Below, piece by piece: positions 48,570 through 59,585 of a stretch of 64,000 bases of DNA; position 1 is the first letter of the stretch, and every line of letters starts with the position of its first letter. The notes beneath the pieces were generated by a model that saw only the letters and a list, made by a program, of their open reading frames with translations, did no database searches and was not told where the DNA came from. The stretch lies in contig OX421966.1 in NCBI GenBank assembly GCA_949128115.1, positions 49,039,416 to 49,103,415 of the forward strand. Direction: 5' to 3'. The stretch is from Anaspis maculata (taxonomy: Eukaryota; Arthropoda; Insecta; Coleoptera; Scraptiidae). The position numbers and the translations under genes are program-made.

Positions 48570-48598
48570 ATGCAACTCCAGTTCTCCGGATTTTTAGG
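48570..48598 (+). CDS. Leader mini-exon giving the env start codon; a short uORF in unspliced RNA
   Basis: An ATG at 48570 opens nine codons plus two bases up to a good donor (GG followed by GTGAGC at 48599). If joined to the acceptor TTGCAG at 55276-55281, the phase is correct and the env frame continues without a stop into a strongly hydrophobic stretch, as expected of a signal peptide. In unspliced RNA the same ATG gives a ten-codon uORF that stops at TGA 48600-48602, 24 nt before the gag ATG. Errantiviral env is generally made from spliced RNA; use of this particular pair is inferred. Confidence 0.6.
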
Positions 48599-48625
48599 GT
48601 GAGCGATTTTTCTGATATACAGTTT

Positions 48626-49864
48626 ATGTCTGAAATCGAAGGATTAATCGAAAGAATCCAACAACTAAATATCGACCCCCCTGATCCCGAGATTTTCAAT
48701 ATAAATACAAGTTTAATCAATAATCACTTGATTCCAACTAATAATAGTAACAATACTTCAATAATAATGAATCCAGCGCAAAATCCTCCTCAAGGAGTCG
48801 GGCAACAGCCTCCGCAGCAAGTAGTTGGGGTTGCGATGCAGTTTAAACCTGAATACCTGAACTGCGTACCCCTTTATGACGGCAACCCCAACGAATTGAA
48901 TAATTTCTTGACTGCAGCGGCATCCATAATAGATACCTTTATTGACCAAAACAACCCGCAATGTTTTCAAAATTTATTCATTTTAAAATCGTTGATGAAT
49001 AAGTTGACGGGAAATGCAAAGATAGCCATAAATATATCATCCGTGGAAACATGGGACGACCTTCGCGATACTTTATCGCGGAACTTCAGCGACTTACGGG
49101 ACGAAATATGCTTAATAAGGGATTTAGTTCTCAGTAAACAATCCAGCGAAACCAGCCTGCATTTTTATGATAAAGTGGTGGGATTGTTGAACTTGCTTTG
49201 CTCATATGTCACGATGCATGAACCAACTGCGGAAGGTCAAGTTATTAAAAAGGAATTGTATAATAAGTTAGCGCTGAAGACGTTCCTCGCCGGTCTGAGA
49301 GAACCCCTTGGAAGCGGAATTCGGGCCATGAGGCCTCCAGATTTGCAAACCGCCCTTCAATACATTAATGAAGAAAACAATGTGAAATATTACCAGAAAT
49401 CTTCAAATTCAGGTGGTCAAACCCCACAAAGTTCAAACTCAAATACATTTAAGCAAAACTTCCCGTCTCAGCCAATCAATGTACAGCCGCGGCAAATACA
49501 GAGACCCAAATTCTTCACAAATAATGCACAATCTTTCAGAAACCCTAAACCGCAAAATTTTAGACCGAATAATTTCCAAAATAATTATCAAAACAGGGAC
49601 CAGAATGTTTTCAAACCGAACCCGAATTACAGACCATCTACGCCGCCGGTACCTATGAGTATAAGTACCAGGCAAACCCAACAGAGACCACCGAATTTTA
49701 CCCAAAATTACAGACCTAATAATAATTACAACTCTCAGTTCCACCATAACGAAACTCAAGATATCCCAGAAACTAACGGACCAACTAACGGACCTAATCA
49801 TCAATATGTAGAGGAGGACGGAAATTTTTTAATGCCGGCCTCAGCGACGGAATTGAACAAGTAA
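48626..49864 (+). CDS. gag: Errantiviral Gag
   Basis: The first ATG in the open frame is 48626 and the stop is TAA at 49862-49864, giving 412 residues. The middle part (about residues 75-255) looks like a Ty3-type capsid: [13 protein letters not shown], then helices with [12 protein letters not shown] and [15 protein letters not shown]. The C-terminal third is Asn/Gln/Pro/Arg-rich with many FR.N and NYRP repeats and no CCHC knuckle, as is usual for errantiviruses, where a basic disordered tail replaces it. Gag packages the RNA in cytoplasmic particles. A 10-codon uORF lies upstream. The slippery site near its end joins it to pol. The frame is intact. Confidence 0.85.
   Translation: MSEIEGLIERIQQLNIDPPDPEIFNINTSLINNHLIPTNNSNNTSIIMNPAQNPPQGVGQQPPQQVVGVAMQFKPEYLNCVPLYDGNPNELNNFLTAAASIIDTFIDQNNPQCFQNLFILKSLMNKLTGNAKIAINISSVETWDDLRDTLSRNFSDLRDEICLIRDLVLSKQSSETSLHFYDKVVGLLNLLCSYVTMHEPTAEGQVIKKELYNKLALKTFLAGLREPLGSGIRAMRPPDLQTALQYINEENNVKYYQKSSNSGGQTPQSSNSNTFKQNFPSQPINVQPRQIQRPKFFTNNAQSFRNPKPQNFRPNNFQNNYQNRDQNVFKPNPNYRPSTPPVPMSISTRQTQQRPPNFTQNYRPNNNYNSQFHHNETQDIPETNGPTNGPNHQYVEEDGNFLMPASATELNK
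49825..49831 (+). promoter_or_regulatory. Programmed -1 frameshift site T TTT TTA
   Basis: In the gag frame the codons are AAT TTT TTA, so the heptamer is T_TTT_TTA in the correct phase for -1 slippage, the same heptamer used by HIV-1. Pol lies in the -1 frame and is open from upstream of this site, and gag stops 31 bases later. No downstream pseudoknot was evaluated. Confidence 0.8.
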
Positions 49865-52800
49865 CCCTTAATCATAGCGAAGAGCATACAAATCAATTAC
49901 CGTATGTTATCTTCCCAAATTTTAAAGACTTGAAGTTTTTGATAGACACAGGTGCTAGTCAATCCTTTGTTGATCCGGATATTGCAGAGCAGATTTTCCC
50001 AGACACCATTCAATTCGATCCATTTATTGTATCAAACATGTTTTCAACCTCGGCGCATAAATATAGCGGATGGATGGAAGTTCCCTACATATTTAATCGC
50101 CCAGGTGAATTTATGAAATTTCGATTATTCAAATTCCATAATATCTTCAAAGGACTAATTGGCTTGGACAACTTGCAGTTTTTAAATGCGACTCTGGATT
50201 TCAATAGTCAAACACTGGTGACTCCGTTTGGAAACCTGAAAATTCATTTTCAAAATATTCCCCAAAAACAAATTAATACCTGTTCAATAATCCCTCGTTG
50301 CGAACAAATTGTCAAGGTAAGAACCACCATCGCCAATGGTGACATCATCATTTCCCATGTATCATCACATGGCTGTGAGATCCCAGAGTGCTTGACTACT
50401 GCAAAAAACCATGAAGCCTTCGTAACGGTTATGAATAAAACGGAACAACCCGTCAACCTCGACTTTTCTGAACCGCTTTATGCAGAACCTCTCGAATCCG
50501 AGCCGATTGCTCCTGAAGATTTTCAGAAAAACTCAATGGAATACTCTAATTTCCATAACTTTGAACACAAACAATGCAATCAACCCAAAATTCGAACTGA
50601 ACACATGAATGCTGAGGAAAAAATTGCCATTGAAAACCTTGTAAAAGAATTTTCTCATATTTTTTATGATGAAGATACCCCTTTAACTTTCACAAATGCG
50701 ATCAAACATCAAATTAAAACATCAGACGAAATGCCAGTATATTCAAAAACTTACAGATACCCTTTCGTCCATAAAAATGAAGTAAAAACACAAATTCAAA
50801 AGATGTTAGACCAAAAAATCATAAGACCCAGCAGTTCGCCATGGAGTTCACCGATCTGGATAGTGGCAAAGAAACCTGACGCCAGTGGTAGACAAAAATG
50901 GCGTATTGTTGTCGACTACAGGAAGTTAAATGAAAAAACTATCGACGACAGGTATCCATTGCCAAACATCTCAGATATTCTTGACAAACTGGGACGTTGT
51001 CAGTACTTCACCCTGTTAGACCTGGCTTCCGGTTTCCACCAAATTGAAATGGCCCCGGAAGACATTCAAAAGACCGCATTTACGGTCGAAAACGGGCACT
51101 ATGAGTACCTACGCATGCCCTTTGGGTTAAAGAACGCTCCGGCGACCTTCCAGCGCGTTGTAGAGAATATATTACGCGGGTTACAGAATGAGCTTTGTCT
51201 AGTCTATCTAGACGACATAATCATCTTCAGTGTGTCACTTCAGGACCATTTGGTTAACTTAAAACAAGTTTTTCAACGATTAGAACAAGCGAATTTCAAA
51301 ATTCAACTGGACAAGTCCGAGTTCCTAAGAAAAGAAGTAAATTACTTGGGTCATGTTGTCACACCCAATGGCATTAAGCCCAATCCAGAAAAGGTTAGGG
51401 CTATTCAAAATTTTCCCATCCCAAAAACGCCAAAGCAGCTAAAAGGATTTCTAGGGCTCTTGGGCTACTATAGGAAGTTCATCAAAGACTTCTCGAAACT
51501 CACCAAGCCATTGACTAAATGTTTGAAAAAAGATGCCACAATTACCCATAATGAAGAATTCTTGTCTTGTTTCGACACATGCAAAAAGGTATTGATGAAC
51601 GAGCCCATCCTTCAGTATCCTGATTTTTCTAAAACGTTTAACCTGACCACCGATGCGAGCAACGTAGCCATTGGAGCCGTTTTGTCTCAAGGGCCCATTG
51701 GTAATGACCTGCCCTTGGCCTTTGCATCACGAACTCTCAATGATACGGAACAAAACTACTCCACGATCGAAAAGGAACTTCTGGCAATTGTGTACGCCGT
51801 GAAGTACTTTAGGCCCTATCTCTTTGGGCGTAAGTTTAATATTATCACTGATCACAAACCCTTGATATGGTTATTCTCCCTCAAGGAGCCTAACTCCAAA
51901 CTGGTCAGGTGGCGCCTCAAGCTCGAGGAATATGATTATAAAATCATCTTTAAAAAAGGAAAATTGAATTCCAATGCAGACGCCCTATCTCGCATAGAAA
52001 TCAATATCAATGAAACCAATATACCTCAGAATATTCATGATTATATCAGAGAATTCAATGACGAATTAGAAAAAGCCTCTCTAATCGCCAACAAAGACGA
52101 ACAATCAGAGATCGGTATGCCTTCGACGTCACAAAAAGAAAAATCAAACCGAATCAAAATTTTGAATGGAAACCTTTTTGACGCCCCCGAACATTTCTCC
52201 CTTGCTCACTGTATTTCTCAAGACCTTATAATGAACAAAGGGATCGCAGTTCAGTTTCGAACAAGATTTAATCATATATCGACTCTAACAAAACAACGTA
52301 AAGAAGTTGGAGAGGTCGCCTGCTTGAAACTCCCTTCTAGATACGTTTATTATATGATCACGAAGTCTAGTTACCATGACAAGCCTACCTACGAAAATCT
52401 GCAAGAATCACTCACCTATTTAAAAGATCTCTGTTTACGACATAATGTTAAAGATCTTGCTATGCCAAAAATTTCTTGTGGGCTTGATGGCCTAAAATGG
52501 GAAAGAATATCCCAAATGATCGAAACCACCTTTCGGAACACTCCCGTCAATATACGTATTTACATTCTTAACGAAACCGAGCCCGAAATCGTACCAACAA
52601 TAGCTATAGACGAAACCAATGATCAAACCCCCGAACCAGTTGTTATAGATCGCGACCACGAAAACGACATCCAGCAGGTACCTGAACCTGATGACCCATT
52701 ACCAGAACCTGATGACCCATTACCAGAACCTGACGACCCATTACCAGAGCCTGAAAATGATGACGGTACTCAGCATTCTAATGACCAAGAAAACCCTATT

Positions 52801-53208
52801 GTTGAAATTCCGATATCTGATGATATATTGAATAAAGGTCAAAATCAAATTGAAATCGAACTGGTCAATCACTCTCCAGCTCGAACCAAAATTATAAAGC
52901 CGTTCCCAAACAGACAGAGATTACTTGTCCAAATCGATAAAAATAATTTCGACACCGAAATCATTGACTTTATAAGGGAATACATCGTACCCGAAATAAC
53001 TTATCATATCGTGAACTCAATGACAGGCTACAAGAAAATAAAACTAAAACCTTATCAAGACTTAACAAAGACAAAGAACAAATCGAACTTGACGCTGAAC
53101 AAGCTATTTACCCTAATAGCTCGGCTGTTAAGAGGAACCACCTTGCATTTTCGAGACAAGCGACGAAATTTGACACACTTGTTCACTAGACCCTACTTTT
53201 CGATTTAA
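49831..53208 (+). CDS. pol: Errantiviral Pol: protease, RT, RNase H, OARD1-like macrodomain; 3' truncated
   Basis: Pol is reached by -1 frameshift from gag. The residue count below starts at 49930, for convenience. The protease has [11 protein letters not shown] (Asp 6). RT has [28 protein letters not shown] and the YLDD catalytic motif at 51205-51216. RNase H has [16 protein letters not shown] (Asp at 51652-51654), [11 protein letters not shown] and ITDHKPL. It ends NADALSRI. A linker then leads to a macrodomain (about residues 741-884), four PEPDDPL-type repeats, and a basic spacer. The last 24 codons, after 53137, belong to the palindromic insert, not the virus. The integrase that should follow is missing. 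About 1,090 codons are open without a stop, consistent with a young insertion. Confidence 0.9.
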   Translation, partial: NAGLSDGIEQVTLNHSEEHTNQLPYVIFPNFKDLKFLIDTGASQSFVDPDIAEQIFPDTIQFDPFIVSNMFSTSAHKYSGWMEVPYIFNRPGEFMKFRLFKFHNIFKGLIGLDNLQFLNATLDFNSQTLVTPFGNLKIHFQNIPQKQINTCSIIPRCEQIVKVRTTIANGDIIISHVSSHGCEIPECLTTAKNHEAFVTVMNKTEQPVNLDFSEPLYAEPLESEPIAPEDFQKNSMEYSNFHNFEHKQCNQPKIRTEHMNAEEKIAIENLVKEFSHIFYDEDTPLTFTNAIKHQIKTSDEMPVYSKTYRYPFVHKNEVKTQIQKMLDQKIIRPSSSPWSSPIWIVAKKPDASGRQKWRIVVDYRKLNEKTIDDRYPLPNISDILDKLGRCQYFTLLDLASGFHQIEMAPEDIQKTAFTVENGHYEYLRMPFGLKNAPATFQRVVENILRGLQNELCLVYLDDIIIFSVSLQDHLVNLKQVFQRLEQANFKIQLDKSEFLRKEVNYLGHVVTPNGIKPNPEKVRAIQNFPIPKTPKQLKGFLGLLGYYRKFIKDFSKLTKPLTKCLKKDATITHNEEFLSCFDTCKKVLMNEPILQYPDFSKTFNLTTDASNVAIGAVLSQGPIGNDLPLAFASRTLNDTEQNYSTIEKELLAIVYAVKYFRPYLFGRKFNIITDHKPLIWLFSLKEPNSKLVRWRLKLEEYDYKIIFKKGKLNSNADALSRIEININETNIPQNIHDYIREFNDELEKASLIANKDEQSEIGMPSTSQKEKSNRIKILNGNLFDAPEHFSLAHCISQDLIMNKGIAVQFRTRFNHISTLTKQRKEVGEVACLKLPSRYVYYMITKSSYHDKPTYENLQESLTYLKDLCLRHNVKDLAMPKISCGLDGLKWERISQMIETTFRNTPVNIRIYILNETEPEIVPTIAIDETNDQTPEPVVIDRDHENDIQQVPEPDDPLPEPDDPLPEPDDPLPEPENDDGTQHSNDQENPIVEIPISDDILNKGQNQIEIELVNHSPARTKIIKPFPNRQRLLVQIDKNNFDTEIIDFIREYIVPEITYHIVNSMTGYKKIKLKPYQDLTKTKNKSNLTLNKLFTLIARLLRGTTLHFRDKRRNLTHLFTRPYFSI
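52150..52581 (+). other. Macrodomain within Pol, OARD1/TARG1-like ADP-ribosyl hydrolase
   Basis: This in-frame segment follows RNase H by about 50 residues. It shows the OARD1 order of motifs: [17 protein letters not shown], a [10 protein letters not shown] block, [45 protein letters not shown] and a closing beta strand. Human OARD1 uses Lys84 and Asp125 to remove ADP-ribose from acidic residues. Both positions are kept here, as Lys in ITK at 52363-52365 and Asp in GCGLD-type SCGLD at 52486-52488. Length (about 140 residues) equals the family norm. Whether it is cleaved free of Pol, and its substrate, are unknown. A role in reversing host ADP-ribosylation is an analogy with alpha- and coronavirus macrodomains, not shown by the sequence. 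Confidence 0.92.
52679..52760 (+). repeat. In-frame PEPDDPL tandem repeats after the macrodomain
   Basis: Three full and one partial copies of a 21-bp unit encode PEPDDPL, giving an acidic proline-rich linker between the macrodomain and the rest of Pol. The copies are nearly identical at DNA level, so the expansion is recent. Confidence 0.85.
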
Positions 53209-55093
53209 GAAATGTTGCCACCATCTGCGGTCGTGTAGACACTTTATACAGGGTTCAGTAGAAAAAATTTGTTGAAAAATCGTAAATCGTGAACCATAAC
53301 CGGTGAACGTATGTAAATCAGGATATTGATGACTGATTCCATGCCCATGGAGATGCTGTAAACAGTTTTGAAATATCTTGAGGCGTTTCCGAAATACTTT
53401 GGAAGAAGTGAAATTTCTTCAACTTTTTCTTTTTCCAATAAATCAATTGTTTTTGGAGATATTGAGCTGCAACTTGATATTCCGGCAAACAAATATGTTT
53501 TCAATGAAACGCGATGTGGAGCCATCGACAAAGCCTGCTAGATTCGAAACTAAAATCTTCAATTTTTTTTTCCATCATGAGCGCCATCTTCAAAGTGCCC
53601 TTCGTGAAATTGTTGAAAAAACAACAGGTAACGACTTTATTGGACACACACGATGTTTCATCATGAAAAACCAGGTACTCAATTGTGGCAATGACCTCTT
53701 CGCCCAAGAAACGTTATCAAGTTCAGTTTTCTTGTTTTTCCTCAACTTACGTGACAGTCATGACCAAATAAAACTTTGGATCAAATGAATGTTTGCTATA
53801 TTTTAGTCAACATTGTTTTGCAACGTCAGTCACCAAATTTCATCATCATCAGTCGAGTGGTGTTCTTTTGGCAAACAGTTGAACAAAAAGTTACTCAAAT
53901 ATTTGTAAAAAGGGCAAAAAATGCAGGGTCACCTTCTGCCCTCAAACCTGATTAAAGAAAATATGTACCCAAAAGTGCTACCAACTGATACTGAAATGAT
54001 TCGGAGGAATGTGCAAGCCAAGCTCAAACTGATTGTTACATTTTAGTTCGCAGGAGGGACGTGAAAAGCGTTGCTACAGCTTATATTTGAAGCGTTTCTG
54101 GCAATATTCAACAAAAAACGCTTCAAATATTAAGCTGTAGCAACACTTTCGACGTCCCTCCTGCAGAAGTAGGATGGAAAAATCCAATTCGGTTCAACTT
54201 GAAACTACAGCAGACATTCCTCCGAACTTTTTCAGTATCAATTGGTAGCATTTTTGGTGGAAAATTTTCTTCAATCTGGTTTGAAGGGACGACGTGACCC
54301 TGCCGTTTTCGTTTTTTTCACTAAAGTCGAAGCAAACTTTTTGTTCAACTGTTTGCCAAAAGAACACCACTTGGTTGATGATGATGAAATTCAGTGACTG
54401 GCTGCACAAAATAATGTAGATTATAATGTGGTCAACATCTTATCGATCCAAAGTTACATTTGATGATGGTTATCACCTAAGTTGAGAGAAATCAAGAAAA
54501 ACTAACTTGATAACGTTTCTTGGCCAAAGAAATAATTGCTGCAATTCAGGACCTGGTTTTTCATGATAAAATGAACGCGTGTGTCCAATAAAGTCGTTAC
54601 CTGTTGTTTTTTCAACAATTTCACAAAGGGCAATTTGAAGATGGCGCTCACGATGGGAAAAAAGTTGAAGATCTTAGTTTCGAATCTAGCAGGTTTTGTC
54701 GATGGCTTCACGTTGCGTTTCATTATAAACATATTTGTTTGCCGGAATATCAAGTTGCAGCTCAATATCTCCAAAAACAACTGATTTATTGAAAAAATAA
54801 GAAAGTTGAAGAAATTTCACTTCTTCCAACGTATTTCAGAAACGCCTCAAGATATTTCAAGACTGTTTGCAGTACCTTCATGGGCATAGAATCAGTCATC
54901 AATATCCTGATTTACATACGTCCACCGGTTATGGTTCACGATGTACGATTTTTCAACAAATTTTTTCTACTGAACCCTGTATAAAGTGTCTGCGCGATTC
55001 ACGCAGATGGTGGCAACATTTCTTGAATCGAAGAGTAGGGTCTAGTGAACAGGTGTGCCAAATTTTGTCGCTTGTCTCGGAAATGCAAGGTGG
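53138..55093. mobile_element. Palindromic insert inside errantiviral pol
   Basis: The termini are CCACCTTGCATTTTCGAGAC at 53138 and the complement of CCACCTTGCATTTCCGAGAC at 55093; the arms are diverged by small differences. A second pair inside is TATACAGGGTTCAGTAG (about 53246) with CTACTGAACCCTGTATA (about 54980), and an innermost hairpin lies at about 54050-54170 (AGGAGGGACGT and its complement). The centre is near 54115. No transposase frame is seen. Pol stops in its left arm. No target duplication is evident, and the integrase-coding region that should flank it is gone. Confidence 0.85.
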
Positions 55094-55113
55094 GTCCCAT
55101 TCATGTCGCTTAA

Positions 55114-55344
55114 CGTCCGGACTATAAGGAAACTAGACGGGTGACCAAAACCCAAAATAAATTCAGGCCACCCATAAAACCCGTTGCAGTTGATAGGAAC
55201 AAACATGTTATTGCCACAAAACAACGCAAATATCACATGAGAAACATTAAGCGACCATTAAAGATCAATAAATTGTTGCAGGTTCGCCCTACTGCTCATG
55301 GTATTGATAACGACCACGAGTCCGGTAGAGATACGGAACCTTAA
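55114..55344 (+). pseudogene. C-terminal remnant of Pol (end of integrase)
   Basis: After the palindrome a frame reopens (RPDYKETRR, NKFRPPIKPV) and runs to a stop at 55342-55344. It is basic and overlaps the start of the env frame, as the end of errantiviral pol normally does. It probably represents the C-terminal tail after the integrase core; no catalytic part remains. Identity rests on position and composition. Confidence 0.55.
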
Positions 55345-57097
55345 AAATAATCCAGGACTCCTCCCGGTACACCTAGGTACTGCAAAAATCCAGCAATATT
55401 CCCATAAATTACTCTACTATTATGACATATCCATTTTGGTCAACCGCTTTGAAAAACTCAATAGAAACCTTAATTCTCTCACACGAATAATTACACAAGA
55501 TTCAACCTCGACCCGACAGACACAACAACTCAACAACTTGACGTACTCAATGGAAATAGGAAATTATTTGAAAGTTATAAACAATACAAAAAACGCCATT
55601 CAGGAAAGTATCTTTGAAATTCTACCCAACAAGACAACAGTTAGAGAGAACCCAAATTTGAACAGGAAAAAACGCGGATTGATAAATGCACTTGGTTCAG
55701 TTTTTAAAAGTATTACAGGAAATTTGGATGATGAAGACGGAATTCACTTCGAGAGTATGATTCAGGAACTAGCCGAAAATCAAAATTCACTCCAAGAAAA
55801 TATTAAAAAACAGTACTCTCTTTCCACAGAAATTATTGAAAAATTCAACAAATCTATAATGGATCTCTATCAGAATGAGGTTATTTTAGAAACACGAATA
55901 ACGGAAGCTGAAGTAATCCTAAGAGACGAAGTAGTTCAACAATTACACCTCCATAATCTTGCTGATACGTTAAATCAAATCCAGTTAATGTATCAGACTA
56001 TCTCAAAAATTCTAGATCAATTATTGCTGGCTATATCATTTACAAAATTAAAAGTCTTACATCCCAGCATCATATCCACCAACGATCTTTTCAATGCACT
56101 TTCAAAATTGAAGTCAACCGTGGAAATGCCACAATTGCCGTTTGAAATAAAGCCGAAAAATCTAATCTATATTTCCAAATTAATTGAAGTAGATTCATAC
56201 ATTTACAACGACAAACTTGTATTTATTCTGAAAATTCCCCTGTATCATAATGAACCGTTCGACCTATATAAACTCTACCCGATTCCCATTTGGCGTGAAT
56301 CTCAGTCCTTTCGATTAGTTTTACCCGATACCAGATATTTACTACTATCGGGGAGTCGTTTCGCCCACGAAACCGAGGACTGCCAAAAGATCAACGAAGT
56401 CTTTTTCTGCAAAACTGCACTGATCGAGTTCTCCAAGAACAACTGCGAAGTCAACATCATCCGAAACCAAAAATTATCGGATTGCAACCGACACTCCATC
56501 GAAATTCAAGACCTCCAAATTCAAGAAATAGAGGACACCAAGTATTGGCTTCTTATTGCACCAAACTACGCCGACCTCAAAATTACCTGCCCTTCAAGAC
56601 GAGAAATGCAACGTCTCCAGGGTACCTACCTGATACACATGCAACCACAGTGTATCATTTTTATCAACGACCAAAAACTAAGCCCATCAGTGGAAGAAGA
56701 ACTAGGTCGACCCCTGTTCGTTGACTTCGAGGACATGGAAATTCAAGAATTCCAACACCCATCACAAAAGAAGACGCATATCAACCCTGTTAACTTGGAA
56801 AACATCTCCGAGTTGAAAAATGAAGTTAAATGGTTCCAGGCCCAAGCGATGCTTAAACGTTCATCCAATTCTGGTCATCACACCCACATCATCTATGCCA
56901 TGATTGTCGTGATAGTCGTAATCATTTTCTTCAAGAACCCAATTCTTCGATTCTTGAAGTCCTACAGAACCATCAAAGAACAACCCCGGCAACCCTTACC
57001 ATCACCAACGCCGCCACCACGAGTTGTTCAGCTTCCTCGTGCCTCCGAACCTGAATCTTCGAGGGGAGGAGTTACATCAATGCCACTGCCGCACTAG
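55282..57097 (+). CDS. env: Errantiviral envelope protein (baculovirus-F-like)
   Basis: The main exon opens at acceptor TTGCAG (55276-55281); the first in-frame ATG inside it is 55298, but the leader mini-exon at 48570-48598 is the more likely start. The product would be about 614 residues. A hydrophobic N-terminal stretch suits a signal peptide. A furin-type R-K-K-R site lies at 55664-55675, followed directly by a Gly/Leu/Ile-rich fusion-peptide-like segment. Long helices and a Cys-containing region follow. A transmembrane segment lies at about 56889-56935 and a short Pro-rich cytoplasmic tail follows. The stop (57095-57097) is inside the 3' LTR. The frame is intact. This class of protein mediates particle fusion with host membranes in infectious errantiviruses; whether this copy is active is unknown. 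Confidence 0.88.
57061..57069 (+). other. Polypurine tract
   Basis: GAGGGGAGG directly precedes the AGTTAC start of the 3' LTR, the expected plus-strand primer. It lies inside the env coding frame. Confidence 0.85.
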
Positions 57098-57260
57098 TGC
57101 AACGTCAGCACTGCAGAATCAGCACTTCCAGATTTATTATAATAGAAACGCATTGTAGTAGCATTCATTCTTATTATATACGCGTAGAAGCTTAAATGTA
57201 CTTTCTTTAGTAATTAAAATATTTTTTAAAAACGTTTGTTCGGTCCCAATTGATATAATT
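57070..57260 (+). repeat. Errantivirus 3' LTR
   Basis: 191 bp, identical by eye to 48187-48377, followed by TCTA at 57261-57264, the second copy of the target duplication. It contains the last nine env codons. Confidence 0.95.
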
Positions 57261-59389
57261 TCTACAAAAAGGTGCGTATCGCTTTCACGTATCTGTATAA
57301 ACTTTGGAGAAATTGGCCTGTGAGCGTCAGGTGCGAGTCGTGGAGGAGATATTTTATTTCTCACGGTGTTTATGAAGAATCGCGGAAGACTACAATGCAG
57401 TGCTGTTTAGTTAATCTTCGTTAATGAATAAAAAAAAAAATAAAAAAATTTGGCCTTTACTTCAGAAAATATGGGGGGTCAAAGGGAAAAAATTGAACCT
57501 CTAGTATTTCGGTTATTTGATGAAATTTTCAAAACATTTTCAGGAGGAATTATGAGTGATCCATTTATGACACAAGGTGCAAAAGACAGACCAATCATTG
57601 TACAGGGTGAGTCTGTACCCCGGATTTTTTCAGACCGCGCGTAAACCTGCAAAGCGCATCTTAACACCTGAAAATGTCCGTAACCAACACAACGAAAATC
57701 AGAACAATGGGTAAGCTGAACTGGTTTGTCTGTCATTCATTGTTCTGATTTTGGCAGTGTTGGTTACGATTATTTTCAGATGTTTACCGTGGGTTCCACA
57801 AAACAGATAATACGAGATTAGTTGATTCGCGATTCTTGTTTGTCAATTTGTAGCTGACTGATCAATGGAAATGCTGGTTTATCCCTCAATAATGGAAAGA
57901 TGATGGGTCTAGTACAGATTTCAGGCATTTTTTGTGAGTAATCATCTAGCATTCAGCAGAAAAAAGTTCAGTTAATCTGCAATCAGCCTTGATCGCTGAT
58001 CATCTTTTTTGTGGAACTGACGGTTAGATGCGGCTTTGCAGATTTACGCGCGGTCTAAAAAAATCTGGGGTACAGCGACTCACCCTGTACAATGATTGGT
58101 CTGTCTTTTGCACCTTGTATCATAAATGGATCAATCAGAATTACTCCAAAAAATATTTTAAAAAACTTCTCAAATAACCGAAATACTAGAGGTTCAATTT
58201 TTTCCCTTTGACCCCCCATATTTTCTGAAGTGAAGGCTGAATTTTTTATTTTTTATTCATTAAGGAAGATTAACTAAACAGCACTGCGTTGTAGTTTTTC
58301 GCGATTCTTCAAAAACACCGTGAGAAATGGAATACTTCCTCCACGACTCACAACTGACGCTTACAGGCCAATTTCTCCAAAGTTTATACAGATACGTGAA
58401 AGTGATACGCAACTTTTTTGTAGACAATTTGATGGCCTTTCATTTGAACCAAGCCGTTTTTTGATGAGATCGCCCTAATTCGAGATAATTGCAAAAAATA
58501 CTTTAAATGTACGAATAATCCAAGATGGCGGCGATTCCACACCTTCAATCGATGGGGAATTTCTACACAGTAATCAACAAGCTTTCGAGAACATCTCTAC
58601 CAATTTTCAAAACTACACTATTTATTTTCGCTATTATCCTTAATTATGCTTCCATTGACTGGGATGACAGGGATTGACAGGAATGTGGAATACATTCCTT
58701 AGATGGCCAGCGATCATAACTCACCCGGTGTTTCGCTTGAATTTCTTTCAGGGGATTTACACAGGGTGAAACAGAAAAAATAAATAAAAATTCGTAGCTC
58801 CAGACTGCGAAAAGGTGGAAAGCTTTAACTGATTCAGACGTGATTTGATTCTGTTGTTGTGTTGATTCCTGCCAAATTTGGTCCCAATCCATCGGAATAA
58901 TTAAGTAACAATAAAGAACTTATGAACTTTGAAGTTTGACATTTTTCAATATTTGAAAGATGACATGCGGAGTAATACCTACTTTCAACAGTTTTGAATA
59001 CAATTTCTCAAGGGCTTTCAAATGACAAATTATTGCAAGGCAAGTTTTGTGACATATTGTTTTTCTCATTCAAATTGTGATGGTGATATTTCCGTTTGAC
59101 AGTAGACAACCGAAACGTAATAGGCTCATTCGACAGAAGTCTGTGTTCGACAGTAAAACCATGTCCGCATACCGAATTTCAAGTCGATCGGATTAACGTT
59201 GCGCTGTATCGTGGAAGATTACAGACACAGACACATATAGCTCCGTAATCTTCTCTAAAAAACTTTGCCATATTATTATTGAATATCTATTTGATGGATT
59301 GGAGCCAAATTTCGTAGGAAGCAAGATAACAAAAAAATCAAATTAAGCCCGCAGTTGCAGCTTTCCACCAATTCCCAGTTGGACGTTAC

Positions 59390-59585
59390 GAGTTTTTAAA
59401 TTTTCTCTTGGCCGTTACCACCAGAGACGACCGCTCGCTCGGATTTTGACCAGGAAGACCCGTGTTTGGTGCAGGACTCAACTCGGCCGTCTTTCCCTGG
59501 TAAGGGGTTGACTTTTTTCGAGAAATTCTAACTGATATCGGAAGTAGATTGCATTGGGCGTCGTGTATTTTCAAATCCGACACGG
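59390..59585. repeat. Dispersed repeat, copy B
   Basis: Partial match in direct orientation to 5590-5775 (GCCGTTACCACC, GCAGGACTCAACTC, GACTTTTTTCGAGAA, ATTGGGCGTCGTGTA). It lies between the arms of the outermost palindrome, perhaps as that element's internal sequence. Confidence 0.65.

Larger units (their letters stand above)
48187..57260 (+). mobile_element. Errantivirus (Ty3/gypsy with env) carrying a macrodomain; integrase region replaced by a palindrome
   Basis: The layout is 5' LTR, primer-binding site, leader, gag, pol (protease, RT, RNase H, macrodomain, spacer), a 1.95-kb palindromic insert, the last part of pol, env, polypurine tract and 3' LTR. LTRs of 191 bp look identical by eye; they start AGTTAC and end ATAATT, as in gypsy-type errantiviruses. 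The 4-bp direct repeat TCTA flanks it (48183-48186, 57261-57264). Gag, most of pol and env are open. No integrase zinc-binding or D,D(35)E region is visible, so this copy cannot integrate by itself. Confidence 0.93.
48052..58663. mobile_element. Palindromic element with CCCAGTCAATG termini, host of the errantivirus
   Basis: The left arm is 48052-48186 plus 57265-57640, interrupted by the provirus. The right arm is about 58020-58663 in inverted orientation and is uninterrupted. Paired blocks are AAATAAATAGTGTAGTTTTG (48080) with its complement near 58610, and TGTACAGGGTGAGTCTGTAC (about 57600) with GTACAGCGACTCACCCTGTAC (about 58080). An innermost hairpin lies at 57666-57782. Near 58430 the right arm keeps the intact sequence TTGTAGACAATTTGATG, the complement of the provirus target site. 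Confidence 0.8.

Noticed and set aside
52579..53137. Search for an integrase in the spacer after the macrodomain
   Set aside because: The sequence is acidic Pro-rich then basic, with no His2Cys2 pattern and no D,D(35)E spacing visible.
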